DNA from: Chitinophagaceae bacterium
Lineage (GTDB): Bacteria; Bacteroidota; Bacteroidia; Chitinophagales; Chitinophagaceae
NCBI GenBank assembly: GCA_025362915.1
Contig: JANYEU010000005.1
Span: forward strand, 1-26,064
Length of the DNA stretch: 26,064 nucleotides
Reading direction: 5' to 3'
This document shows positions 18,324 through 25,772 of this stretch, in pieces. Each line of letters starts with the position of its first letter. Position 1 is the stretch's first letter. Position numbers and translations under genes: made by a program. Under the pieces are notes generated by a model. It was given only the letters and a program-made list of their open reading frames with translations. It made no database searches and was not told the DNA's origin.

Positions 18324-21300
18324 ATGCGAGAAAATATATTTATACGCTGTTTAATTGTAAGTACTGCCTTATTGGTTGTTACATCGATAATTGCACAAAA
18401 ACGAAAATCTACTACCACAGATCCTTTTAAAGTTGCTGCTCCCAAAAAGGATTCAATAAGAAAACCTACGGCAAACAATGATGCACCAAGTGGTCAGAAA
18501 CTTGATTTGGGTACAAATAAAAATATTACGGGTTCGAAAGCAACAGGTGTAATTAAAGACGCCGTGACCGGTAAACCTTTGGCTGCTATTAACGTATCAA
18601 TACCAGATTTTTCAGCCGCATTAACTGATGATAGTGGTAAGTATACTATCAAAGTACCGGACTATGATGTAACCTTGTTTGTTAGTGGCGAAGGTTTTCA
18701 ATCTAAAGAAATACCCTTAAGGGGTGAGTCCGTTGCTAATGCTTCTTTATATGAAGAAGCATATAACTCAATCTATGATGTTGCTATTTTACCTTTTGGA
18801 AATAAACCCAAAAATCAAACTGTAAACGCTGTTGCAACTGTAAGCACTGGTGACAATTGGGCTAGAAATAATGAGACTGCAGATGGATATTTAGAAGGTA
18901 AGGTTGCTGGACTTAATTCAACCATGCGTTCTGGTACACCGAATGTGGGAGCATATTTAAACATTAGAGGCTATAATTCTTTGCACGCTTCAAATCAACC
19001 TTTAGTTATAGTAGATGGGATGATTTATGACTATACCGACTATGGTACTTCACTCATATCCAAGCATTACACCAATGCATTTGCTGATATTGATATGAGA
19101 GATATTGAAAATATTACTGTTATTAAAGATGGTTCAACCACTTATGGCACAAAGGGAGCTAATGGTGTAATAATAATTACTACTGGCCACGCTAAGCAGC
19201 TTGCAACACACATTGACGCTGGAATTTATACTGGAGTTAATTTTTCTCCAAAACAATTACCTGTTATGAATGCTAGTGATTATCGCACCTACTTAACTGA
19301 AGTACTGAAATCTCGTGGATGGTCTAATGCACAAATATTGACGCAACCTTATATTAGCGATGATACTAGTTCCGCTAATCCTAATTATTATAGATATCAT
19401 AATCAAACTAATTGGCAGGATGAAGTATTGCAAAATAATACCAATAGTAACTATTATTTGAAAGTTTCTGGTGGCGATAATATTGCCAAATATGTGTTAT
19501 CGATGGGCTATTTAACTAATCCCAGCATAACAAAGGGTTCTAACCTCAAGAAATATAATGTCAGATTGAATGCTGATTTTAATATAATTAGACGTTTAAC
19601 CGCTACATCTAGCTTTACGTTTAGTTTTTCTGAGCAAAGCTTAAGGGATCAGGGAATGGCTACAAAAACAAATCCAATATACTTGGCGTTGACTAAAGCT
19701 CCCTTTATGAATAAAAACGTAGTGGCGGATAACGGCTTAATATCTCCAAACCTAGCCGATACTGATACTTTGGGCGTTGGTAATCCTTCTGCTGTTGTTC
19801 AAAACATGGTTGGTGTAAGCAGAGTATATAGGTTTTATGGATCTATTGCTTTGAAATATACGTTAAATAAATATTTAAGTATTGGTAGTTTACTTGGAAC
19901 AACTGTGGATGAAGTACGTGAGCAATATTTTATTCCCAGAAAAGGGGTTTCTAATGATACCACCAGTAATGCTATTTTGGATAGTCGTTTAGGTGGTCAA
20001 GCTAAAAGGATTTATAGTTTGTATAACGATACTTATTTGGATTATACAAGAAGCTTCAATAGAATTCATGTTTTGACGGCTAGAGCTGGAGTAAGAACTT
20101 TAGATAGCAAAAGTGAACAGGACTTCGCAACTGGTGCTAATTCTGCCACTGATGACTTTATTAGCGTTGGTACAGGTTCAAACCTTTTGAGGAAAGTGGG
20201 GGGGGCAATTGGAAAATATGGGTGGAGTAATACTTATTTGGGGGCAGATTATGCACTTGAAAATAAATATTTTTTAGCCTTTAATTTGGCTATAGATGGT
20301 TCTTCAAGATTTGGTACAAACATACATAATGCATTAAAGATTGGATCTAACTGCTTTGCAGTGATGCCATCTATAGGGGCTTCTTGGTTGGTGACATCAG
20401 AAAGATTCATGTCAGGGTTTAAATTTATTGATGTCCTCAAATTAAGGGCAACTGTTAGTGAAACGGGTAATGATGATATTGGTAATTACACAGCAAAACA
20501 ATCCTATATTTCTCAAAATTTATTAGGGATGCAAGGCTTGGTAAGGGGGAATGTTGCTAATCCTGCTCTGCAATGGGAAACCAATAAAAAATATAACTTT
20601 GGGTTAGATCTGGCAATATTAAACGAAAGGGTAAGTGTTAGCATTGATGTATTTCATAATAAGACTAAAAATATGCTTGCTTTTGAGCCATTGCCTGTTG
20701 CCTCAGGGTTCAATTACGCAATTACTAATACAGGATCAATGAAAACTGATGGTTTTGATTTAAGTATTAATACAAGGATTATTAATAAAAAATTAGTAAA
20801 ATGGGATATTGGATTGAATCTTTCAGCTTATAGAAATAGAATTACTGCATTACCAGATAATCAAGCAATTACAAATTATGGCGGAGCCACTATACAAACT
20901 GTTGTTGGTGCACCAGCTGGTAGTTTCTTTGGATATAAAACAAACGGTATTTATAAATCTGATGCAGAAGCTGCTACTGATGGGTTCACAAAACTTCAAA
21001 GCGATGGGACGTATGCCGCTTACAAAGGTGGTGATGTTCGGTTTGTTGACCTAAATGGTGATAAAACTATTGACGAAAAAGACCGACAATTCATTGGAAA
21101 TCCAACACCAAATTATATTGGAGGAGTAACCAGCCAAATAGTTTACAAACGTTTCACATTGGATGCAATGTTTACTTTTAGTCAAGGAAACAAAGTTTAT
21201 AATGGAGTGCGTGCAGTATTGGAAGCGCAATCAACAACAGAGAATCAGTTACAGAGTGTATTAAACAGATGGAGGGTACCAGGTCAAGTTACTAATACCC

Positions 21301-21599
21301 CAAGAATTAGTTATGGTGATCCAATGGGTAATAGTAGTTTTTCAGACAGATGGATTGAAGACGGATCTTTTTTACGTTTAAAAACAATTACTGCTAGTTA
21401 TCAACTACCGATAAGGCCTAGTAATGCAATACGGTATATTACTTTGTATGTAACAGGCAATAATTTAGTAACTTTCACAAAATATCTTGGTTTTGATCCA
21501 GAGTCTTACTCTGCTGAGTCTGTTTTGGCTCGTGGTGTGGATGTAGGGCTTGAGCCACAGTTTAAATCTATTATTACGGGATTGCGAATTGGTTTATAA
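18324..21599 (+). CDS. Second SusC/RagA-type TonB-dependent outer-membrane transporter
   Basis: A 1091-residue transporter. The signal peptide is about 1-25 (ending IIAQ). An unusual polar, Lys/Asp/Pro/Asn-rich linker (about 26-72) precedes the regulatory domain (ATGVIKDAVTGKPLAAINVS, 73-92). The plug is at about 165-288: ADGYLEGKVAGLNSTMRSGT, LNIRGYNSLHASNQPLVIVD (212-231), and STTYGTKGANGVIIITTG (271-288). The barrel follows with WRVPGQVTNTPRISY and the closing FLRLKTITASYQL, LYVTGNNLVTFTKYLGFDPE and a final strand ending GLRIGL. It is clearly a SusC, but its plug motifs differ from those of the first SusC in this run. Its SusD starts 17 bases downstream. Fifty-four bases separate it from the preceding gene, the largest gap in the run. 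Confidence 0.97.
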   Translation: MRENIFIRCLIVSTALLVVTSIIAQKRKSTTTDPFKVAAPKKDSIRKPTANNDAPSGQKLDLGTNKNITGSKATGVIKDAVTGKPLAAINVSIPDFSAALTDDSGKYTIKVPDYDVTLFVSGEGFQSKEIPLRGESVANASLYEEAYNSIYDVAILPFGNKPKNQTVNAVATVSTGDNWARNNETADGYLEGKVAGLNSTMRSGTPNVGAYLNIRGYNSLHASNQPLVIVDGMIYDYTDYGTSLISKHYTNAFADIDMRDIENITVIKDGSTTYGTKGANGVIIITTGHAKQLATHIDAGIYTGVNFSPKQLPVMNASDYRTYLTEVLKSRGWSNAQILTQPYISDDTSSANPNYYRYHNQTNWQDEVLQNNTNSNYYLKVSGGDNIAKYVLSMGYLTNPSITKGSNLKKYNVRLNADFNIIRRLTATSSFTFSFSEQSLRDQGMATKTNPIYLALTKAPFMNKNVVADNGLISPNLADTDTLGVGNPSAVVQNMVGVSRVYRFYGSIALKYTLNKYLSIGSLLGTTVDEVREQYFIPRKGVSNDTTSNAILDSRLGGQAKRIYSLYNDTYLDYTRSFNRIHVLTARAGVRTLDSKSEQDFATGANSATDDFISVGTGSNLLRKVGGAIGKYGWSNTYLGADYALENKYFLAFNLAIDGSSRFGTNIHNALKIGSNCFAVMPSIGASWLVTSERFMSGFKFIDVLKLRATVSETGNDDIGNYTAKQSYISQNLLGMQGLVRGNVANPALQWETNKKYNFGLDLAILNERVSVSIDVFHNKTKNMLAFEPLPVASGFNYAITNTGSMKTDGFDLSINTRIINKKLVKWDIGLNLSAYRNRITALPDNQAITNYGGATIQTVVGAPAGSFFGYKTNGIYKSDAEAATDGFTKLQSDGTYAAYKGGDVRFVDLNGDKTIDEKDRQFIGNPTPNYIGGVTSQIVYKRFTLDAMFTFSQGNKVYNGVRAVLEAQSTTENQLQSVLNRWRVPGQVTNTPRISYGDPMGNSSFSDRWIEDGSFLRLKTITASYQLPIRPSNAIRYITLYVTGNNLVTFTKYLGFDPESYSAESVLARGVDVGLEPQFKSIITGLRIGL

Positions 21600-21616
21600 T
21601 TTAGCTAAAAGTTTTA

Positions 21617-23380
21617 ATGAAGTTTATGAAATTCATATTAAAAAAATCTGTAAAAAAAATATCAGCTTTGGTTATACTCTGCTGTGTTTTCTCTGTTTCT
21701 TGCAATAAAATATTGAATAAAGATCCTGAAACATCTTTAGATGGTAAGCAAGTTTACCGAAATGTTTTTGATGCCGATGCAGCTGTGTTGGGTGTGTATG
21801 GTAAGTTTGTGAAACTTGCAAAACAATATGTGGTTTTAAATGAACTACGTGCAGATTTGATGGAGGTTACTGATAATGCTGACAAAGATTTACGCGAAGT
21901 AAATACGCACAGCACTACTCAAACTAATCCATACGCCGATCCAAAGGCATTTTATTCTTTAATAAATGATTGTAACGATGTTTTGAAGAACTTCAACATT
22001 ATGTTGAAAGATAACAAATTTAAGTTGTCTGAATATCAGCAACGTTATTCTGATATTGGCTGTATTCGTTCGTGGTTATATCTTCAATTGGGAATACAAT
22101 ATGGAACAGTACCGTATGTTACTGATGCTTTAGAAAATATAAATGCAGTAAGAGATACTAGCAATTATCCTTTATTGCCTTTTAAGCAGTTGCTAGATTC
22201 TCTTATCACTTTTACTACAGCTCTACCTTATCAATTACCCTATGCTCCAAGTTCTTCGTTAATTACAACTGTCGATAATACAACCACCAATAGTTTCTTT
22301 ATCGAAAAAAATGGCTTATTAGGTGATTTGAATTTATGGCGCGGTAACTATACAACTGCTGCAACTTACTACAGGGCTTTAATGGAAGGGTCAGGTTATT
22401 TTTTGCCACCTGCCACCGACCGGTTCTATAATAATTTTAAGGTTAAATATGCCGAAGTGGCAACAAACAGTGATTTGTCTGTTGGTTATATCAGGTACAA
22501 GGAAAATGATATTAATTCTATAGTTGATAATAACTCACAAGGCTGGCGCTCCATGTTTGCAAGAGGCAAGGATGATCTTTGGAATACAGAGATGATATGG
22601 GTTTTACCATTTAGTTCAAATTTTTCTCCAGTTGACCCTTTCATTGAACTTTTCTCAAATAATGGTGGTAAATACTTAGTTAAACCATCCAAACAAGCAA
22701 TGGATAATTGGAATTCACAAGTACAGACTAATAAATTTCCTTATGATGCACGTGGTGGGATGACTTGGAGAACTATTAATGGGCAGCCTGTAATTATGAA
22801 GTATTTGTATAACTACTTAAGTGAAGGTACACTTTTGCCAATTAGCATTTTGCAAAAAAATGGTCAATGGTTTTTAAATAGGGCTGCAGCTGTTCATTTG
22901 CACTTTGCAGAAGCTGCTAACCGTGATGGATGGAAAAAGTTGGCTTATGCATTTGTTAATAAAGGTATTAGTAATACTTTCGATACTGCAGGTGCAACAG
23001 ATGTAACAAATCTTGAAAACACATTAAGCTATCCGGCACCGTATAATTTTGATGCACGTAATGGTGAAGTTCCAAGGTATAGAAGTGATTGGTATAGAAA
23101 TGCAGGCATAAGGGGAAGGGCTGCATTGGTTTCTACGCTTGCAACTGATAGTTTGAGTACCATTGATATGGAAAACTCAATTATCAATGAAGGTGCATTG
23201 GAGTTGGCGTATGAAGGCTATCGTTGGTCAGATCTATTGCGTATTGCCCTAAGACGTGATGATCCAAGTTTTATTGCAGATAAAGTGTATAACAAGCTAT
23301 TAAAAGACGGCAATCCTGCCGCTGCTACCGTTAGGGCAAAGCTGATGAACAGAGAATATTACCTGCCTTTCAAATGGTAA
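21617..23380 (+). CDS. Second SusD/RagB-type surface lipoprotein
   Basis: A 587-residue lipoprotein, longer than the first SusD by 85 residues. The signal ends in lipobox SVSC (Cys29), followed by NKILNKDPETSLDGKQVYRN. SusD features include ADAAVLGVYGKFVKL, the LNELRADLMEVTDN segment, YSDIGCIRSWLYLQLGIQYG, LGDLNLWRGNYTTAATYYRAL, the NRAAAVHLHFAEAANRDGW segment, and the C-terminal NEGALELAYEGYRWSDLLRI near 525-545. It is predicted to form the lid of the adjacent SusC. An in-frame ATG three codons later (21626) is an alternative start. It is the last gene of the run; an intrinsic terminator follows 28 bases after the stop. Confidence 0.95.
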   Translation: MKFMKFILKKSVKKISALVILCCVFSVSCNKILNKDPETSLDGKQVYRNVFDADAAVLGVYGKFVKLAKQYVVLNELRADLMEVTDNADKDLREVNTHSTTQTNPYADPKAFYSLINDCNDVLKNFNIMLKDNKFKLSEYQQRYSDIGCIRSWLYLQLGIQYGTVPYVTDALENINAVRDTSNYPLLPFKQLLDSLITFTTALPYQLPYAPSSSLITTVDNTTTNSFFIEKNGLLGDLNLWRGNYTTAATYYRALMEGSGYFLPPATDRFYNNFKVKYAEVATNSDLSVGYIRYKENDINSIVDNNSQGWRSMFARGKDDLWNTEMIWVLPFSSNFSPVDPFIELFSNNGGKYLVKPSKQAMDNWNSQVQTNKFPYDARGGMTWRTINGQPVIMKYLYNYLSEGTLLPISILQKNGQWFLNRAAAVHLHFAEAANRDGWKKLAYAFVNKGISNTFDTAGATDVTNLENTLSYPAPYNFDARNGEVPRYRSDWYRNAGIRGRAALVSTLATDSLSTIDMENSIINEGALELAYEGYRWSDLLRIALRRDDPSFIADKVYNKLLKDGNPAAATVRAKLMNREYYLPFKW

Positions 23381-23408
23381 ATGATAAGAAATAATAGAAT
23401 TAATATTT

Positions 23409-23437
23409 AAGGCAATCGTTTATAAAATGATTGCCTT
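23409..23437 (+). terminator. Intrinsic terminator ending the FAS1/SusCD run
   Basis: A 13-bp stem (23409-23421 with 23425-23437, one G-T wobble) has an ATA loop and continues into a T-run. The first nine pairs, AAGGCAATC/GATTGCCTT, are perfect. It marks the end of the seven-gene unit and separates it from the esterase gene downstream. Confidence 0.88.
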
Positions 23438-23522
23438 TTTTGTGTAATTACTTTGAATAATAGTAAACCTTCCTCTAGTAAGCATGTCGGATTGGATTAA
23501 TTTAAACATAAATATTTCAAGT

Positions 23523-24857
23523 ATGAATAAAAGAGTTTTTACGGGCTTTCTGATGACCGCACTGGTATTAGGGACAGTTTCTAAAAGCAAGTTGCTGGCA
23601 CAAACAACAAATTATAAATTTGATTTTGGTGATGGTAAACTGGCTAAAGGATACACCCAGGTGTTTGCTGCTGATGTATATTCCAGTAGTAAGGGTTATG
23701 GATTCGATTTGGGAAGTACGGTAACATCTGTTGATAGGAAGGGAAAAGACCCGTTAAAGTCTGATTTAATTACCAGTGATAAACCTTTTTATTTTTCGGT
23801 ATTTGAACCAGAAGGCAATTATAAGGTCACCATTACTTTCGGCGATTTGAACGAAGCTACTTCTACCACTGTTAAGGCAGAGTCCCGTAGGTTAATGCTG
23901 GAAAATATTGTTACCAAACCAGGAGAGTTTATTACAAAAACCTTTACTGTAAATAGAAAAGAGCGACAAATTAATGCTTCCCAAATAGTAAAACTAAAGG
24001 ATAGGGAACTAACCAAGTTGGATTGGGATGACAAGCTCACTTTTGAATTTAATAATACCAAACCGTCCATCGTTGCCATGGAAATTACTAAGGTTACGGA
24101 TGCAATCACTGTTTACCTGTGTGGTAATTCTACGGTGGTCAATCAGGATGATGAACCTTGGGCTTCGTGGGGGCAAATGATTCCTAACTTCTTTAATGCT
24201 GGCGTATCTATTGCCAACCATGCAGAATCTGGGTTGACGCTTGGTAGTTTTATGGGTAGTAAACGTTTGGAAAAGATAATGAGCGTTATCAAGCCTGGCG
24301 ATTATTTGTTTGTAGAATTTGGGCATAATGACCAAAAGGAAAAAGGACCTAATGATGGCGCTTGGAAATCTTATACTGAGCGACTGAAATTCTTTATCAG
24401 CGAAGCAAAAAGGAAGGGCGCAATTCCTGTGATAGTAACTTCTACCGCGCGCAGATCTTTTGATAGTATAGGTAAGGTTGCCAATAGCCTTGGCGATTTT
24501 CCTGCCGCTGCCCGCAAGGCTGCTGCCGATGAAGGTGTTGCCTTGATAGACTTGAATGCGATGAGTAGTTTGTTTTATGAGGCATTGGGGGCTGAACAAT
24601 CCAAGAAGGCTTTTGTACATTATCCTGCCAACAGTTATCCTAATCAAACTAAGCCACTGGCAGATAATACACACTTCAATCCTTATGGTGCTTACGAATT
24701 GGCAAAGTGTATTATTGAAGGTATCAAACAAAATAACCTTGGGTTAACCAATTTTTTAAAAGATCCTACAACTACTTTCAATCCATCCAAGCCAGATACT
24801 AACTGGCATTGGTACGAGAGCCCTAGAAGTGCTGTAGTAAAACCAGACGGAAACTAG
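23523..24857 (+). CDS. Secreted SGNH esterase, CE12 / rhamnogalacturonan acetylesterase-like
   Basis: Predicted carbohydrate O-acetylesterase, probably acting on pectic or similar acetylated glycans. An upstream in-frame ATG at 23484 exists, but starting at 23523 (MNKRVFTGFLMTALVLG...LLAQ) gives a clean signal peptide, so I chose that start (444 residues). The N-terminal half (about 30-190) is a galactose-binding-like beta domain with the family's FDFGDGKLAKGYTQV and GYGFDLG motifs. The catalytic half starts at VYLCGNSTV with nucleophile Ser203, and the usual Asp of GDS is Asn here. Block III is GHND (267-270, Asn269) and block V is DNTHF (Asp381, His384). The closing segment HWYESPRS...KPDGN is typical of these two-domain enzymes. 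It follows the SusCD terminator and so is probably a separate transcription unit. Confidence 0.9.
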   Translation: MNKRVFTGFLMTALVLGTVSKSKLLAQTTNYKFDFGDGKLAKGYTQVFAADVYSSSKGYGFDLGSTVTSVDRKGKDPLKSDLITSDKPFYFSVFEPEGNYKVTITFGDLNEATSTTVKAESRRLMLENIVTKPGEFITKTFTVNRKERQINASQIVKLKDRELTKLDWDDKLTFEFNNTKPSIVAMEITKVTDAITVYLCGNSTVVNQDDEPWASWGQMIPNFFNAGVSIANHAESGLTLGSFMGSKRLEKIMSVIKPGDYLFVEFGHNDQKEKGPNDGAWKSYTERLKFFISEAKRKGAIPVIVTSTARRSFDSIGKVANSLGDFPAAARKAAADEGVALIDLNAMSSLFYEALGAEQSKKAFVHYPANSYPNQTKPLADNTHFNPYGAYELAKCIIEGIKQNNLGLTNFLKDPTTTFNPSKPDTNWHWYESPRSAVVKPDGN

Positions 24858-24964
24858 ATGTTAGATATTAGATGAAATATGAGATATGAGTAATAAAAAA
24901 GCCCCTTGCAGTATTTGCTTCAAGGGGCTTTTTTATTACTCATATCTCATAACTACTCTTCTAC
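24855..24964. repeat. Degenerate 7-base tandem repeats around a terminator
   Basis: Starting in the esterase stop codon, TAGATGT, TAGATAT and TAGATGA are three adjacent 7-mers (24855-24875), followed by ATGAGAT and ATGAGTA (24879-24892). On the other side, read leftward, ATGAGTA and ATGAGAT recur, followed by looser 7-mers reaching the stop codon of the convergent gene. The central two units belong to the inverted repeat listed separately. The 7-base period is seen directly; no function is known to me. Confidence 0.5.
24878..24951. terminator. Bidirectional terminator with 31-bp perfect stem
   Basis: Positions 24878-24908 and 24921-24951 are perfect inverted copies (31 bases each) around a 12-base loop. 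The inner GCCCCTTG/CAAGGGGC stem is flanked by an A-run and a T-run, so it can terminate transcription in both directions. It serves the convergent esterase and FN3-like genes, whose stops lie 20 and 9 bases away. The outer arms beyond the A/T runs are longer than termination needs. Confidence 0.92.
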
Positions 24965-25629
24965 ACATTAGAGAAAGTGAAGTTAGTGGCATCGCTCATT
25001 ACGCTTACGCTGCTAGCATTGCCCGAAAAACAAAGGAGGCTATATTTTGTATCGCTAATAAGGTCATTAAATATCTTTATCCTTGGTTTGGTGTTGTTTA
25101 CAATAATGCGTGGGTTTAATCCCTTGGGGATAGACCATATCCCATTTGCAAACGAAACACCTGGTGGCAATACGCCATCTTCCACCAAAATCATCACATA
25201 ATAAGTGGCACCCGGCACTATATTATATTCCACCTTTATGGCGTTGCCGCCCAGTCTTGTTATCTTTTTCAGCGTAGCCTGCACCAATGCCACCACCACT
25301 GCTGCGGGGTTCAGGTTAAACCCAGACTGTGTGGCAATTATCAAATCCAACCCCGGCATGATGGTTACATAGTTGTGTAGTTTGTCCAGTATTGCCAACA
25401 TATTGTCTCGTGCCGTTACATAAGCCACCTTAAAGCCTTTTCCGCCTGCGGCGTAATCCTTACTGGCCTTGGTGTAGGCTGTTACAGCAAGGTCAAAGTC
25501 GCTTTTTATTACGGTAGGCAACAGGAACACCAATACATAAAAGTACAATCCATTGGTAAGATTGGTTAAAAGGATGGCAAATTTCTTTTTAGAAATGCTA
25601 CGGTAATCTTTTAAAATGAAGACTGGCAT
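24961..25629 (-). CDS. Small fibronectin type III-like protein
   Basis: A 222-residue protein without a signal peptide. Residues 1-105 are mostly helical (TNLTNG, DFDLAVTAYTKASKDYAAGG, ARDNMLAILDKLHNYVTIMPG). Residues 110-222 look like an FN3-like beta sandwich: NAIKVEYNIVPGATYYVMILV (130-150 region), then RIKIFNDLISDTKYSLLCFSGN and SDATNFTFSNV. The layout of a helical N-terminal half, LHNYVT..., then one FN3-like domain matches a family of unnamed small proteins I have seen in Bacteroidota, often in several copies per genome. I cannot name a function. The coding region is visibly richer in G and C than the DNA around it. The stop is shared with the edge of the convergent terminator. Confidence 0.6.
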   Translation of the reverse strand: MPVFILKDYRSISKKKFAILLTNLTNGLYFYVLVFLLPTVIKSDFDLAVTAYTKASKDYAAGGKGFKVAYVTARDNMLAILDKLHNYVTIMPGLDLIIATQSGFNLNPAAVVVALVQATLKKITRLGGNAIKVEYNIVPGATYYVMILVEDGVLPPGVSFANGIWSIPKGLNPRIIVNNTKPRIKIFNDLISDTKYSLLCFSGNASSVSVMSDATNFTFSNV

Positions 25630-25661
25630 AATTGAGAATTTAAATCGTTAGTAATAAAGTG

Positions 25662-25669
25662 GAAAGGTA
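25662..25669 (-). promoter_or_regulatory. Weak -7-like box for the FN3-like gene
   Basis: On the minus strand TACCTTTC matches seven of eight positions of TAnnTTTG. It lies 32 bases upstream of the ATG. No -33 element is recognisable in the A/T-rich stretch beyond it. Confidence 0.25.
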
Positions 25670-25741
25670 GCTAAAATAGATTTAATAAATAATAAAAAAA
25701 GTTAAAAATAAATTCTAAAAATATTGTTTTTCAATAAAATA

Positions 25742-25772
25742 TAGCATTAAAAATATAACATTTTTAATGCTA
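25742..25772. repeat. 13-bp perfect inverted repeat
   Basis: TAGCATTAAAAAT (25742-25754) and its exact reverse complement (25760-25772) flank the 5-base loop ATAAC. It lies about 113 bases upstream of the FN3-like gene start. The low GC content and missing U-tract make a strong terminator unlikely. It could be a protein-binding site or a transcript hairpin. Confidence 0.6.

Noticed and set aside
24009..24731. A 240-codon open frame antisense to the esterase
   Set aside because: It is a shadow of a well-supported coding frame, has no domain-like pattern, and is rich in residues typical of reverse-frame translation.
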